This document shows positions 8,458 through 17,502 of a DNA stretch of 35,071 nucleotides, piece after piece (positions within the stretch are counted from its first letter, which is position 1; every line of letters starts with the position of its first letter). The notes beneath the pieces were generated by a model. That model was given only the letters and a program-made list of their open reading frames with translations. It was not told the DNA's origin and did no database searches. Origin of the DNA: Caulobacter sp. HMWF025 (GTDB lineage Bacteria > Pseudomonadota > Alphaproteobacteria > Caulobacterales > Caulobacteraceae). Position numbers and translations under genes: made by a program. The stretch covers positions 18,227-53,297 of the forward strand of contig NZ_QAII01000031.1 in assembly GCF_003060965.1 (NCBI RefSeq), given 5' to 3'.

Positions 8458-10032
8458 TTAAATGCGGATGTCCAGACCGCTGGTCTCGGCCATGCGAAGG
8501 CCGGGCAGCAGGTCTGAAGCGGAAAGGATGGGCAGTTCGTCGTCGAGAGCCGACTGGAAGGCCTTGCCCGACCAGGCCCGGCGGTTTTCGTCACCGCTCT
8601 GGAAATTGAAGAAGGCGTTCTGGCCGTTCTGACCGCCGCCCTGGCTGGAAACGTCAAAGCGCAGGGCGTTGTCGGCCACAGTGAAACCTGCCTGGGACAG
8701 GGCGTTGCGCAGTTCCCCGGCCTTGCCCCGCAGCTCGGCGGCAGCCTGCACGGTATCAAACTGCATGTGGGCGGTCAGAGCGCCGTTGCGGCCGATCTCG
8801 ATCCGCACGTCGACCTTGCCCAGGCCTTCGGGCGTCAGGGCGACGTCGAAGCGGGTCGTCTGGGCGTCCAGCTTCTTCAGGATGTCGGCGGAAAGCTGGG
8901 CAACGGTCTCCGGCGCACCGCGTGTTTCAGGTCGAAGGACCGGCGCGGCCACTGCGCCTGCAACGATCGGCGTTGCCGGCGCGGCCGCGATCACGGGCGC
9001 ATCCGGGGCCTTGGTCGCTTCAGCGACGGCGGTGAACGCCAGATCGGCCGCCGTCGGTTCGGAACGGTCGGAGTCGCCCTGCCCCGCGCCCATATCGGCT
9101 GAATCTGACGCTGCAGCGGGCTGAACCGCCGCCAGGGGGCCCGAACCGGACTCTGAAGCCACCGCGGCCTGCGGGTCGGCGGGGCCTGCGGCAGCGGTCG
9201 GGGCGATCTTGGCGGTCGAAGCGACCGCTTGTGCGGCGACCGGCGCGACCTCAGCCGCGACCTCGGTCACCACCGGCATCGCAGCGGCGGGCGCGTCTTC
9301 GACAACGGGGGGAGCGGCAACCTCGGAGGTGGCAGCTTCAGCAGGAGCAGAAGCCGGGACCGCCGGCTGCAAGCTGGCAACCATACGGGTCACGCCGGCA
9401 GGCATATCAGCCTTCGGGGCCTGGGCGGCGGTCGGGCCGTCGGAAGTGGCAGTGTTGGTATCCGATTCAGCGTTCACTGCCGATTGGAGCTCAGCCTCGG
9501 CAGAAAGCGAGGCGATCGCCTCTCCAGCCGCAGCAAGGTCTGCCGCGGCGGTATCAACCGTCGGCACCGGCAAGTCCGTCGAAGCCGCTGCCAAGGCCGC
9601 CGTCGCGGCCGCGTCGCCCGGGGCAGTTTGGGGCATAAGGTTCGGGGTCGCCACGGTCACGGCCGTCGTGACGTCAACACCCTTGAGCTCGGCCTCGCCG
9701 CCAGCGGCGAAGGTCTGCTGGTCCTGCGGGATCATGGCGGCGACCAGCGTGGCCGCGGCCAGGGCTGCCGCGTCGGCCTGGCCGGCAGCGTCGGCGGTCT
9801 CAGTGTCTTTGGTAGTGGAGTCCGTATCGGCAGTCGCCGTGCTCTCGTCTCGCGAGGCGGGCTTGTCGGTGGCGGCAGCCCCCTGGCTGTCGGCCGTCGA
9901 GGCTTTCGGCTGGGGCGTTTCGCCCGCGCTGACGACGGCCATCAGGGCGTCGAAACCGGAAGGCGCGCCTTGGCTCGATGCCGACGGGGTCGGGCTGGCG
10001 GGCGGGGCAGCTGAGGCGGCGATCACGGTCAT
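8458..10032 (-). CDS. fliK: FliK, hook-length control protein
   Basis: A 524-residue protein. A very Ala/Pro/Asp-rich region of low complexity (about 1-370) is followed by the Flg_hook substrate-switching domain (LDAQTTRFDVALTPEGLGKVDVRIEIGRNGALTAHMQFDTVQAAAELRGKAGELRNALSQAGF). The long disordered N-half is the ruler that measures the hook; the C-domain contacts FlhB and switches export from hook to filament proteins. The frame continues up to an ATG at 10089, but the sigma-54 promoter at 10097-10111 predicts a transcript start near 10085, which favours ATG 10032 (MTVIAAS). This position corresponds to the first gene of the classical flbG operon of Caulobacter. Confidence 0.85.
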   Translation of the reverse strand: MTVIAASAAPPASPTPSASSQGAPSGFDALMAVVSAGETPQPKASTADSQGAAATDKPASRDESTATADTDSTTKDTETADAAGQADAAALAAATLVAAMIPQDQQTFAAGGEAELKGVDVTTAVTVATPNLMPQTAPGDAAATAALAAASTDLPVPTVDTAAADLAAAGEAIASLSAEAELQSAVNAESDTNTATSDGPTAAQAPKADMPAGVTRMVASLQPAVPASAPAEAATSEVAAPPVVEDAPAAAMPVVTEVAAEVAPVAAQAVASTAKIAPTAAAGPADPQAAVASESGSGPLAAVQPAAASDSADMGAGQGDSDRSEPTAADLAFTAVAEATKAPDAPVIAAAPATPIVAGAVAAPVLRPETRGAPETVAQLSADILKKLDAQTTRFDVALTPEGLGKVDVRIEIGRNGALTAHMQFDTVQAAAELRGKAGELRNALSQAGFTVADNALRFDVSSQGGGQNGQNAFFNFQSGDENRRAWSGKAFQSALDDELPILSASDLLPGLRMAETSGLDIRI

Positions 10033-10096
10033 GCGTGGTCCGGGGCTGATGAGGAGGGACGCATCCTGACGAATGCCTCCTGACCACATCGCCTCA

Positions 10097-10111
10097 GCAA
10101 CCGTCGGGCCA
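10097..10111 (-). promoter_or_regulatory. Sigma-54 promoter of fliK-flgD-flgE
   Basis: The minus-strand sequence TGGCCCGACGGTTGC matches the consensus TGGCACG-N4-TTGC, with GG and GC correctly spaced for -24/-12. It predicts transcription from about 10085, giving a leader of about 53 nt to the ATG at 10032. Confidence 0.75.
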
Positions 10112-10258
10112 ACTCGCTATAAAGGCCCTAAGTTTCTGTTTTTATTGAAATTAATTCCTTGTTTACGGCTAGAAAACAGCCCCCTGGTGGCGCTTTTTGC
10201 CGAGTCGATTGCGGTTGCGGGGGCCGGGCTTGCCGCGTCGCAAGGCCACGCCGGCACT

Positions 10259-10273
10259 TGGCACCCTCCTTGC
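10259..10273 (+). promoter_or_regulatory. Sigma-54 promoter of flgK-flgL
   Basis: TGGCACCCTCCTTGC fits TGGCACG-N4-TTGC with one mismatch. The predicted start is near 10285, so flgK would have a leader of about 150 nt that contains the candidate FlbD sites. Confidence 0.75.
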
Positions 10274-10343
10274 GGATAGTCCCCTGCCGGATGATCGGCG
10301 CTCGGAACCAAATGCCATGAACTTCAATGGCTTAATGCATATT

Positions 10344-10422
10344 GAGAGGCACAACCTCTCCCCCGCCCGGCAGTTTTCGCCGGGCAAGGGCGCGCCGTGC
10401 GGTTCCGTCATTGCCGGGCGCG
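10344..10422. promoter_or_regulatory. Candidate FlbD (ftr-type) sites in the flgK leader
   Basis: Three GCCCGGC/GCCGGGC copies occur in 55 bp: 10365-10371, 10379-10385 and 10413-10419. The first two form a perfect dyad, and the first and third can pair over 8 bp. A separate perfect hairpin GAGAGG-CACAA-CCTCTC lies at 10344-10360. They lie at about +60 to +135 relative to the predicted flgK start, where ftr2/ftr3 downstream enhancers were mapped in C. crescentus. A fourth copy is at 10223-10229. Binding by FlbD is inferred. Confidence 0.5.
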
Positions 10423-10435
10423 AAGGAGATACCGC

Positions 10436-12547
10436 ATGTCGTTGAACGCGATCATGAGCACGGCGAACTCGGGGATGGTTGCGGCCCAGACGGGGCTGCG
10501 CGTCGTTTCCGACAACATCGCCAACGTCAATACGGCCGGCTATGTCCGCAAGACGATCAGCCAGTCGAACCAGATCTCCAACGGCATGGGCGTGGGCGTC
10601 AATGTCGATGCCATCAAGCGCGCCACCGACCAGTTCCTGCAGTCGGCCAGCCTGAATGCCTCCGCCGACTCCAGCCGCGCCGACGCCATCGCCACGGCCC
10701 TCGGCAGCGCCCAGGACCTGTTCGGCGATCCCAGCAGTGCAAACGCCTACTTCTCCCGGCTGGACAGCGTGTTCTCCGCCTTCTCGGCTGCGGCCGACGA
10801 TCCGGCTTCGAACCTGCTGCGAACCCAGGCCATGACCCGCCTCGACGACTTCCTGGGCGAGTCCAGCCGGATCACGGCGGCCCTCTCCGGTCTGGGCAAG
10901 AACGCAGACAACCGGATCGGCACCAGTGTCGACCGGGTCAATGACCTGCTGAAGAACATCAACATCCTCAATAACGACATCACCCGGGCCAAGGTCGCCG
11001 GGGCCGATGCGACCGGAGCCGAGAACGTCCAGGCCGGGCTGGTCGATGAGTTGTCCAGCCTGATGAACATCCAGATCTCCCAGCGCCCCAATGGCGGCGT
11101 AATGATCCGGTCGACCGAGGGCCTCACCCTGGCCGGCGACGGTGCCGCTGTGGTTTCCTACAAGAAGTCGGCAACCGCCACCGGCTATCTGCAGGTGGTT
11201 CAGGCCAATGGCCTGGACACCTCGGTGCCTCTCAACATCTCCAGCGGCGAACTCAAGGGCCTGCTGGATGTGCGCAACACCGAGCTGCCCAATCTCTCCG
11301 ACCAGCTGGGCGAGTTCGTCTCGCGCACGGCCGAAGCCCTCAACCGCGCCGCCAACGCTGCCTCGTCCGTTCCGGCCCCCAGCTCGCTGACAGGCCGCAA
11401 TACCGGCCTCGACGCCGCGACGGCCATCAGCGGCTTTACCGGCAAGACCACTATCGCCCTGACCGACAGCAGCGGCGTGATCCAGCGCCGTATCGACATC
11501 GACTTCGATGCCGGCACGATGACGGTCGACGGTGCCGCAGGCCCCAGCTTCACCAGCAGCGACTTCATGGCCCAGTTGAACACCGCGCTGGGCGGACAGG
11601 GCTCGGCAGCGTTCAACTCCGGAACCCTGAGCCTCTCCGCCTCCGGTGGCCGGGGCGTGGCGATCGCCGATGACGCCACCAACCCATCCCTGAAGGCCGG
11701 CAAGGGCTTCAGTCACTTCTTCGGCCTCAACGACATCGTCCGGACTGACAGCTACTCGCCCTACGAGACCGGCCTGAAGAGCACCGACCCGCATGGCTTC
11801 ACGGCCGGCGATGTCATCACCCTGCGCCTGACCGACAGCGAGGGTGGCAGGATCCGGGACGTCAAGGTCGCGGTGCCGACTGCCGGAACGATGCAGGATC
11901 TGATGGACTCGCTGAACGCTCGCAACGGCGGCGTCGGCCTCTACGGTAGCTTCTCCCTGGATTCCATGGGGAAGATGACGTTCACGTCCTTCCCGAACTC
12001 TCCCATCACCCTGTCAGTGGAATCCGACGACACCGAACGCGGGCTCGGTGGCCCGTCGGTGACCGAACTCTTCGGCATCGGTCCCAATGAGCGCAGCACC
12101 CGCGGCGAGCGCTTTTCGATGAACAAGGCGATGGACCAGGATCCCCGCCTGCTGCCGTTTGCCAAACTGAACCTCTCCGCAGCCTCCGGCGTGGCTGCCC
12201 TGGCCATCGGCAACGGTCAGGGTGCCCTGGCCCTCGCCAAGTCCGGCGATGCCACGACCAGCTTCTCGGCTGCGGGCGATGCCGGCCCATCGACCACCAG
12301 CGTCCTGCGCTACGCCGCAGACTTCGGCGGCTCGATCGGTCGCAAGTCTTCTACGGCCCAGAGCCGCAAGGATGCGGCAGATGCCGTCTCCACAGAGGTC
12401 GACACCCAGCGCCAGTCGCAGGAAGGCGTCAACCTCGACGAGGAACTGATCAACCTGACCACCTACCAGCAGGCGTTCAACGCCTCCGCACGCCTGATCC
12501 AGGCCACCAAGGACATGTTCGACGTCCTGACCAATATCGTGAGCTAA
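10436..12547 (+). CDS. flgK: FlgK, hook-filament junction protein 1
   Basis: 703 residues from ATG 10436, chosen because AAGGAGAT sits seven bases before it; the frame is open 13 codons further up but without SD. The N-terminal signature is SGMVAAQTGLRVVSDNIANVNTAGYVRK and the C-terminal helix EGVNLDEELINLTTYQQAFNASARLIQATKDMFDVLTNIV, both diagnostic of FlgK. The middle is an extended beta-rich insertion. FlgK joins the hook to the filament after FlgE polymerisation ends. It corresponds to flaN of older Caulobacter literature and heads the flgK-flgL operon. Confidence 0.95.
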   Translation: MSLNAIMSTANSGMVAAQTGLRVVSDNIANVNTAGYVRKTISQSNQISNGMGVGVNVDAIKRATDQFLQSASLNASADSSRADAIATALGSAQDLFGDPSSANAYFSRLDSVFSAFSAAADDPASNLLRTQAMTRLDDFLGESSRITAALSGLGKNADNRIGTSVDRVNDLLKNINILNNDITRAKVAGADATGAENVQAGLVDELSSLMNIQISQRPNGGVMIRSTEGLTLAGDGAAVVSYKKSATATGYLQVVQANGLDTSVPLNISSGELKGLLDVRNTELPNLSDQLGEFVSRTAEALNRAANAASSVPAPSSLTGRNTGLDAATAISGFTGKTTIALTDSSGVIQRRIDIDFDAGTMTVDGAAGPSFTSSDFMAQLNTALGGQGSAAFNSGTLSLSASGGRGVAIADDATNPSLKAGKGFSHFFGLNDIVRTDSYSPYETGLKSTDPHGFTAGDVITLRLTDSEGGRIRDVKVAVPTAGTMQDLMDSLNARNGGVGLYGSFSLDSMGKMTFTSFPNSPITLSVESDDTERGLGGPSVTELFGIGPNERSTRGERFSMNKAMDQDPRLLPFAKLNLSAASGVAALAIGNGQGALALAKSGDATTSFSAAGDAGPSTTSVLRYAADFGGSIGRKSSTAQSRKDAADAVSTEVDTQRQSQEGVNLDEELINLTTYQQAFNASARLIQATKDMFDVLTNIVS

Positions 12548-12552
12548 AGCCG

Positions 12553-13476
12553 ATGACCCGTGTCTCGACCTCATCCAACTTCAGCATCATGACCACGAAC
12601 CTGATGCGCGCCCAGTTGACCCAGGGTGCCGTCGGCGAACAGGTCTCCAGCCAGAAGGTCGCCAACGACCTGAAGGGCTATGCCCGCAACGCCGAAGTAC
12701 TGACGGCCATGCGCAGCACCCAGGCCAAGCTGAACGGCCTGCTCGACCAGACCACCCTGGTGTCCAACCGGCTGGAAATGCAGGACACCGGGATCGGCAA
12801 GATCGCCAGCGGTGCCAAGGGCGGCCGCGAGGCCATCGCCAACGCCATGGCTGCCGGCAATGCGACAACGCTGATGCAGCAGCTGAAGTCCGCCTTCGGC
12901 GATGTGCTCCAGGGCCTCAACACCAAGTCCAATGGCCGATACGTCTTCGCAGGGGCCCAGACCGATACTCCGCCGACTTCGGCCACCTCAATGGCCGACC
13001 TGACCGCTGCGGCCGCCACCTCGGACCTGTTTCACAACGACCAGTACATCGCCACCAACCGGGTAGACGAACAGACCACGACCCAGACCGGTATTCTCGG
13101 CGACGCCCTCGGCACCTCCACGTTCGAGGCCTTCAAGCAGATGCAGGCCTATGTTGATGCCAACGGCCCGTTCACCGGCACCCTGACCAGCTCCCAGAAT
13201 GACTTTCTGAAGAGCATGCTGCCCAGCTTTGACTCGGCCTACTCGGACATCGTGACCATCCAAGGCAAGAACGGTCTCAGCCAGAAGCGTTTCGAGACCG
13301 CCAAGGTCGAACTTCAGGATCAGACCGACACCCTGACCACCATGATCGGCGGCATCACCGATGTGGACATGGCCGAAGCGGTGACGCGTCTGGAAGCCGC
13401 CAAGCTGGCGGTACAGGCCTCGGCTCAGGTCTTCGCCGGCCTGCAGACCTCGTCCCTGCTGAACTATCTGAAATAG
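12553..13476 (+). CDS. flgL: FlgL, hook-filament junction protein 3
   Basis: A 307-residue flagellin-like protein, five bases after flgK. The N-terminal coiled-coil ([46 protein letters not shown]) and C-terminal helix ([42 protein letters not shown]) are typical of FlgL. FlgL sits between FlgK and the filament and templates flagellin. It shares the sigma-54 promoter upstream of flgK. No terminator is evident in the 44 bp before mnmA, so some read-through is possible. Confidence 0.93.
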   Translation: MTRVSTSSNFSIMTTNLMRAQLTQGAVGEQVSSQKVANDLKGYARNAEVLTAMRSTQAKLNGLLDQTTLVSNRLEMQDTGIGKIASGAKGGREAIANAMAAGNATTLMQQLKSAFGDVLQGLNTKSNGRYVFAGAQTDTPPTSATSMADLTAAAATSDLFHNDQYIATNRVDEQTTTQTGILGDALGTSTFEAFKQMQAYVDANGPFTGTLTSSQNDFLKSMLPSFDSAYSDIVTIQGKNGLSQKRFETAKVELQDQTDTLTTMIGGITDVDMAEAVTRLEAAKLAVQASAQVFAGLQTSSLLNYLK

Positions 13477-13520
13477 GCAGGGCCCGTCGCGACCTCGCAA
13501 AGCCGCGCTCGAAACGCTAT

Positions 13521-14768
13521 ATGGCGGCGATGGACGCCCTGACCACCTCGACGATCAACCTCCCGGCAGACACCGCCCTGTCCGACCACGCGGTCGAGAC
13601 GGCCCGGGCCGCTGTCGGCCTGCCGGCCGGTGCGCGGGTGGTGGTGGCCATGTCGGGCGGCGTGGATTCAACCGTCACGGCCGCCCTTCTGGCTCGCGCC
13701 GGCTATGATGTGGTCGGCGTAACCCTGCAGCTTTACGACCATGGCGCGGCGATCGCGAAAAAGGGGGCCTGCTGCGCCGGCCAGGATATCCTGGATGCCC
13801 GCCTCGCCGCCGAGCGCATCGGCATCCCCCACTATGTCCTCGACTACGAAAGCCGCTTCAGGGAGCAGGTGATCGAGGAGTTCGCCGACGCCTATCTTCG
13901 CGGCGAGACACCGATCCCCTGCGTGCGCTGCAACCAGACCGTCAAGTTCCGCGACCTGCTGGACGTGGCCCGCGACCTCGGGGCCGAGGCCATGGCGACG
14001 GGTCACTATGTGCAACGCGACATGGTCGCAGGGGCCAACCGTCCCCGCCTCCTGCGCGCCGCCGATCCGGCCAAGGACCAGAGCTATTTCCTGTTCGCGA
14101 CCACCCGCGAGCAACTGGACTTCCTGCGCTTCCCGCTCGGGGGCATGGACAAGCCGACCGTGCGCGCCGTGGCGGCGGAGCTGGGCCTGTCCATCGCCGA
14201 CAAGCCCGACAGCCAGGACATCTGCTTCGTGCCGGAAGGCAAGTATACGACCGTGATCGACCGCATCCGGCCGCACGGGGCCCTGCCCGGCGACATCGTC
14301 CATATGGATGGCCGGGTGCTGGGCCGGCATGAGGGCGTGACCCGATACACGATCGGCCAGCGCCGGGGCCTGAACATCGCCGTGGGCGACCCGCTCTACG
14401 TGGTGCGCATCGACGCCGACCGGCGCCATGTCGTGGTCGGTCCGCGCGAGGCGCTGCTGACGGCCTCGCTGGTGCTGAAAGAGGGCAACTGGCTGGGAAG
14501 CCAGGACAGCCTGGACGTCGCCGCCCAAGAAGGCCAGGCCGTGCTGGCCCGTGTGCGCTCGACCCGTGAACCGGTTCCCGGGCGGCTGTCGATTGTGGAC
14601 GGTGAGCTGCGCGTGGTGTTCGACACCCACGAGGAGGGCGTCGCCCCCGGTCAGGCCTGCGTCCTCTATGATCCCGAAGACCCGGACCGGGTGTTGGGCG
14701 GCGGGTTCATCGCCAGCACGGTACGGGTGGACCTGGACAGCCTCCCCCACCCGGACGTCGCGCCCTAG
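13521..14768 (+). CDS. mnmA: MnmA, tRNA-specific 2-thiouridylase
   Basis: A 415-residue enzyme. The PP-loop SGGVDS is at 45-50; catalytic cysteines are Cys137 ([10 protein letters not shown]) and Cys235 (DSQDICFVP), equivalent to the nucleophile and the persulfide-bearing Cys of E. coli MnmA. GHYVQRD and KDQSYFL motifs and the C-terminal beta-barrel are present. It activates U34 of tRNA-Lys, -Glu and -Gln with ATP and transfers sulfur. Starts at 13521 or 13530 are both possible; neither has a strong SD. It converges with the GGDEF-EAL gene, the two stop codons sharing one CTAG. Confidence 0.95.
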   Translation: MAAMDALTTSTINLPADTALSDHAVETARAAVGLPAGARVVVAMSGGVDSTVTAALLARAGYDVVGVTLQLYDHGAAIAKKGACCAGQDILDARLAAERIGIPHYVLDYESRFREQVIEEFADAYLRGETPIPCVRCNQTVKFRDLLDVARDLGAEAMATGHYVQRDMVAGANRPRLLRAADPAKDQSYFLFATTREQLDFLRFPLGGMDKPTVRAVAAELGLSIADKPDSQDICFVPEGKYTTVIDRIRPHGALPGDIVHMDGRVLGRHEGVTRYTIGQRRGLNIAVGDPLYVVRIDADRRHVVVGPREALLTASLVLKEGNWLGSQDSLDVAAQEGQAVLARVRSTREPVPGRLSIVDGELRVVFDTHEEGVAPGQACVLYDPEDPDRVLGGGFIASTVRVDLDSLPHPDVAP

Positions 14769-16768
14769 CCCAGCCCCTGGAGCCCGAACTCTTCGTCCCA
14801 GGCCGGGCGAACGACCGCCTTGGTCCTTTGGGCCCTGATCTTCCGACGGGACTCGCCCGCCAGCCAGTCGGCCACAGCCGAAGCGGGCATCGGGCGGGCG
14901 AAGAGGTAGCCCTGCATGTAGCTCGCACCCAGACTGGTGAGCTTGTCGCGCTGGACATCTGTCTCGACCCCTTCGACCACGCAGTCGATGCGCAGGTTGC
15001 GGCACAGCTCCAGCATGGTCTTGACGATGTCCTCGCTGGGGCGGTGGTGGTCGATATCGGAGACGAAACTGGCGTCGATCTTCAGCTTGTCCAGCGGCAG
15101 CAGGCGCACATGGTTCAGGCTGGAATGGCCGATCCCGAAGTCGTCGAGGGCGGTACGCGCTCCAAGCGCGTGGAAGGCCGCCAGCGCCGCGCGGGCCTGA
15201 TCGAAGTCGTTGACCACGGCCGTCTCGGTGATCTCGAAATCGATGCGGTGCGGCGCGACCTGACTCTGCCGGACGATTTCAATGATCTCCTCGACGGTCT
15301 CCATTGAGGCGATGTCACGGACCGAGAGGTTGATCGAGACCCGCATGTCCATCGGCCAGTTTCGAACAGCGCTGAGGGCCTTCTGAACCAGGACGCGGGT
15401 GATCTGAACAATCTGGCCAGACCGTTCGGCGGCATTGATGAACACGCCAGGCGGAACGTCACCGAGCTCGGGGCTGGACCAGCGCGCCAGGGCCTCGAAC
15501 GCCACCGTGCGGCCGCCTGCCGTGTCGAGGATCGGCTGAAAGTGAATGTGCATTTCGCGGACCAGATCGGCGCGCCGAAGCGCCTGCTCGACCCGGCTGA
15601 TCTCGCGAATATCGGCTTCATGCCGCTCGTCGAACAGCACTGCAGACCCCTTCAGGTTCTGCTTGGCGTGATACAGCGCATAGTCGGCCCGCTCGAACAG
15701 CTGCTCGGCGGTGTCGCCGCCGGCCGGGAACGGGCAGAGGCCGATCGAGCCGGCGACCTGGGCGGTGACACCCGGCAGGCGGTAGGGCTGGCGCAGGACA
15801 TCGCAAAGCGATCGGCCCAGTTGCCGGACCTCGTCAGCGGTGAGCGAGGCGTCGATGATCAGGCCGAACTCGTCGCCGCCGAGCCGCGCCGCAAACAGCG
15901 GTCGGGCGTCGAAAGCTTCCAGGCGCCGACCGACCTCGATCAGCAGACGGTCGCCGGTCGCATGGCCGAACGCATCATTGACCGGCTTGAAGCCATCGAG
16001 GTCGAGAACGCCGACGAACAGGCCCCGCCCCTCTTCCCGGGCGCGGGCCACATGCAGGTCGACCTCGCGAAAGAAGCGGCGGCGGTTGGGCAGGCCGGTC
16101 AGGCTGTCCAGATTGGCCAGGCGGTCATTGTCGTCGCTCAGTTTCTGGGCCTCGACCCGGGCGGCGACGAGGTCGGCAAACTCCCGATAGTGGATCAGCA
16201 GGATGACGATCATCACCGCCGCCACGATCGCCACATTGACAGCGATCGCCTGGAACACGGTCTGCCCGCTGAAGCCGAAGAACAGCACCATCGGGGCCAG
16301 GACGACCGCCGTGACGATCAGGGCGGCCGGGCGCAGATGCATCAGGCAGAAGATGCAGGCGATCACCGTGATCGCCATGTAGAAGGCGATATGGGCCTGC
16401 TGATAGGCGTCGCCATAGGGGTAGAGCGACAGCGACCAGGCCATGAAGGCCGCGCCCAGCACACCCGCCGCCCGGACCGTTCCGGACAGCATCTTCAGGG
16501 CCCGGTCCGCATCCATGGCCTGCTCGCGCAGTCGCCACCAGCTCAGCATCCGTACGGCACAGGCGAGGGTCAGAACCAGCGGACCGCCGAAGGTCAGGGC
16601 TTTGGGTGCAGACTCAAGATGGGTGTAGGCAAGGGCAAAGGCGTTGACCAGCACAACGAGGTACATCATCGGCACCTGACGCGAGAAGGCCTTGGCCTGC
16701 GCGATCAGAAGCTCGGGCTGTTCCTTGCGGATCGCGAACATGGTCGCGATTTTGCCGATTATGGTCAT
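14765..16768 (-). CDS. Membrane-bound GGDEF-EAL cyclic-di-GMP protein
   Basis: A 667-residue protein. About five to six hydrophobic segments (roughly 33-195) form a membrane sensor without a recognised ligand site; then a GGDEF domain (GGDEF at 297-301) and an EAL domain (EAL at 425-427). Catalytic EAL residues look intact: Asn480, EITET 512-516, DDF 542-544, Lys563 and EGVE 599-602. The cyclase motif is complete, but the inhibitory RxxD site before it is absent (RPLF at 289-292 region), so product inhibition is unlikely. It could act as cyclase, phosphodiesterase or both. Its location beside flagellar genes suggests motility control. The start is ATG 16768, with only a weak SD. Confidence 0.9.
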   Translation of the reverse strand: MTIIGKIATMFAIRKEQPELLIAQAKAFSRQVPMMYLVVLVNAFALAYTHLESAPKALTFGGPLVLTLACAVRMLSWWRLREQAMDADRALKMLSGTVRAAGVLGAAFMAWSLSLYPYGDAYQQAHIAFYMAITVIACIFCLMHLRPAALIVTAVVLAPMVLFFGFSGQTVFQAIAVNVAIVAAVMIVILLIHYREFADLVAARVEAQKLSDDNDRLANLDSLTGLPNRRRFFREVDLHVARAREEGRGLFVGVLDLDGFKPVNDAFGHATGDRLLIEVGRRLEAFDARPLFAARLGGDEFGLIIDASLTADEVRQLGRSLCDVLRQPYRLPGVTAQVAGSIGLCPFPAGGDTAEQLFERADYALYHAKQNLKGSAVLFDERHEADIREISRVEQALRRADLVREMHIHFQPILDTAGGRTVAFEALARWSSPELGDVPPGVFINAAERSGQIVQITRVLVQKALSAVRNWPMDMRVSINLSVRDIASMETVEEIIEIVRQSQVAPHRIDFEITETAVVNDFDQARAALAAFHALGARTALDDFGIGHSSLNHVRLLPLDKLKIDASFVSDIDHHRPSEDIVKTMLELCRNLRIDCVVEGVETDVQRDKLTSLGASYMQGYLFARPMPASAVADWLAGESRRKIRAQRTKAVVRPAWDEEFGLQGLG

Positions 16769-16846
16769 TCAGGCCCATCCCTGTTGGCTAACCAATAGGG
16801 CGGTAACGACTAAACATTCAGTAAGCCGAGGGGGCTGGACCCTGCG

Positions 16847-17344
16847 CTATTCTGCCGCACCCCTGACCGCGTCCAGGGCTTCCCCCACGGTCTGGCAGTC
16901 GTCGTGAACCACGCGCCGCAGGTCGCGGCTTTCGATCACCTGGCCGCAGGCCTCGCAGGCCAGTCGGGGGTGGAACTGATGGCCGCAGGTCTTGTGCACA
17001 AAGTGTACGGCCCCGTTACCGACGCCATAGACGTGACGGTCGCCCCAGTCGGCCATGGTGAGCAGCACGGGACTCAGATCGAGCCCCTTCCGGGTCAGGA
17101 CATATTCCTGGCGCGGCGGGCGCTCGGAATAGCGCTGGGCCTCCATCACACCGTGGGCCACAAGGGTCTTGAGCCGGGCGGCCAGGACATTGCGGGCGAC
17201 GCCCAGCCGGTCCTGCCACTGCTCGAAGCGTCGCACGCCGGCGAAGGCGTCCCGCAGGATCAGCAGGGTCCAGGGATCGCCGACGACCTCGAGGGTGGCG
17301 GCGATGCTGCAACGTTCCTTGGTGTAGTCGGCGGTACGGCCCAT
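16847..17344 (-). CDS. HxlR-family transcription regulator with C-terminal Cys cluster
   Basis: 165 residues from ATG 17344. The winged helix matches HxlR (MGRTADYTKERCSIAATLEVVGDPWTLLILRDAF, then RNVLAARLKTLVAHGVME, then EYVLTRKGLDLSPVL). The frame extends to a TTG at 17380, but the family N-terminus favours the ATG. After residue 110 comes an extension with Cys120, Cys130 and Cys133 plus His122/His125 (TCGHQFHPRLACEACG), which looks like a small zinc-binding knuckle absent from minimal HxlR proteins. Cys12 is at the position used for redox or aldehyde sensing in some HxlR members. It is divergent from the thiolase gene, so it probably controls that gene and itself. Confidence 0.85.
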   Translation of the reverse strand: MGRTADYTKERCSIAATLEVVGDPWTLLILRDAFAGVRRFEQWQDRLGVARNVLAARLKTLVAHGVMEAQRYSERPPRQEYVLTRKGLDLSPVLLTMADWGDRHVYGVGNGAVHFVHKTCGHQFHPRLACEACGQVIESRDLRRVVHDDCQTVGEALDAVRGAAE

Positions 17345-17429
17345 GCGAATGAGGTTGAGGCGTTCCGCTTGGGAAAGCAAGAGAGCGTTGCGTTTGAGTA
17401 TGAAGCCTGGGCCTGAAGCGGCGCGGTGA

Positions 17430-17466
17430 ACGCAAAGGGCTTGCGTGGCGTTGGGTCAGCAGGGTC
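17430..17466 (+). promoter_or_regulatory. Candidate thiolase promoter and HxlR operator
   Basis: ACGCAA-AGGGC-TTGCGT is a perfect inverted repeat (17430-17446). Its right arm TTGCGT can serve as a -35, with TCTATT 18 bp downstream as -10. Another TTGCGT lies at 17388-17393, close to the regulator gene. An operator overlapping the -35 would suit repression by the divergent HxlR protein. No experimental motif is known to me for this regulator. Confidence 0.35.
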
Positions 17467-17502
17467 TATTCCGCCCCAATTCGCCGCACTCCGGAGACCT
17501 TC

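Larger units (their letters stand above)
10033..10435. promoter_or_regulatory. Divergent fliK / flgK control region (flbG-flaN type)
   Basis: A 403-bp non-coding stretch separates fliK (minus) from flgK (plus). It contains oppositely oriented sigma-54 promoters about 150 bp apart, an A+T-rich middle (about 10118-10200) that could accommodate an IHF-type bend (no clear consensus seen), and a flgK leader with dyad repeats. Work on C. crescentus described divergent flbG and flaN units with sigma-54 promoters and FlbD sites ftr2 and ftr3 downstream of the flaN start; the layout here is the same. Confidence 0.7.

Noticed and set aside
8447-8759. Extended flgD frame overlapping the fliK 3' end
   Set aside because: The extension reads through coding fliK sequence out of frame; SD and family N-terminus fix the start at 8447.
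10033-10089. Longer fliK start at ATG 10089
   Set aside because: It would lie upstream of the transcript start predicted by the sigma-54 promoter at 10097-10111.
10169-11794. 541-codon minus-strand frame crossing the flgK promoter and gene
   Set aside because: It would cross the sigma-54 promoter and read antisense to flgK; composition is shadow-like.
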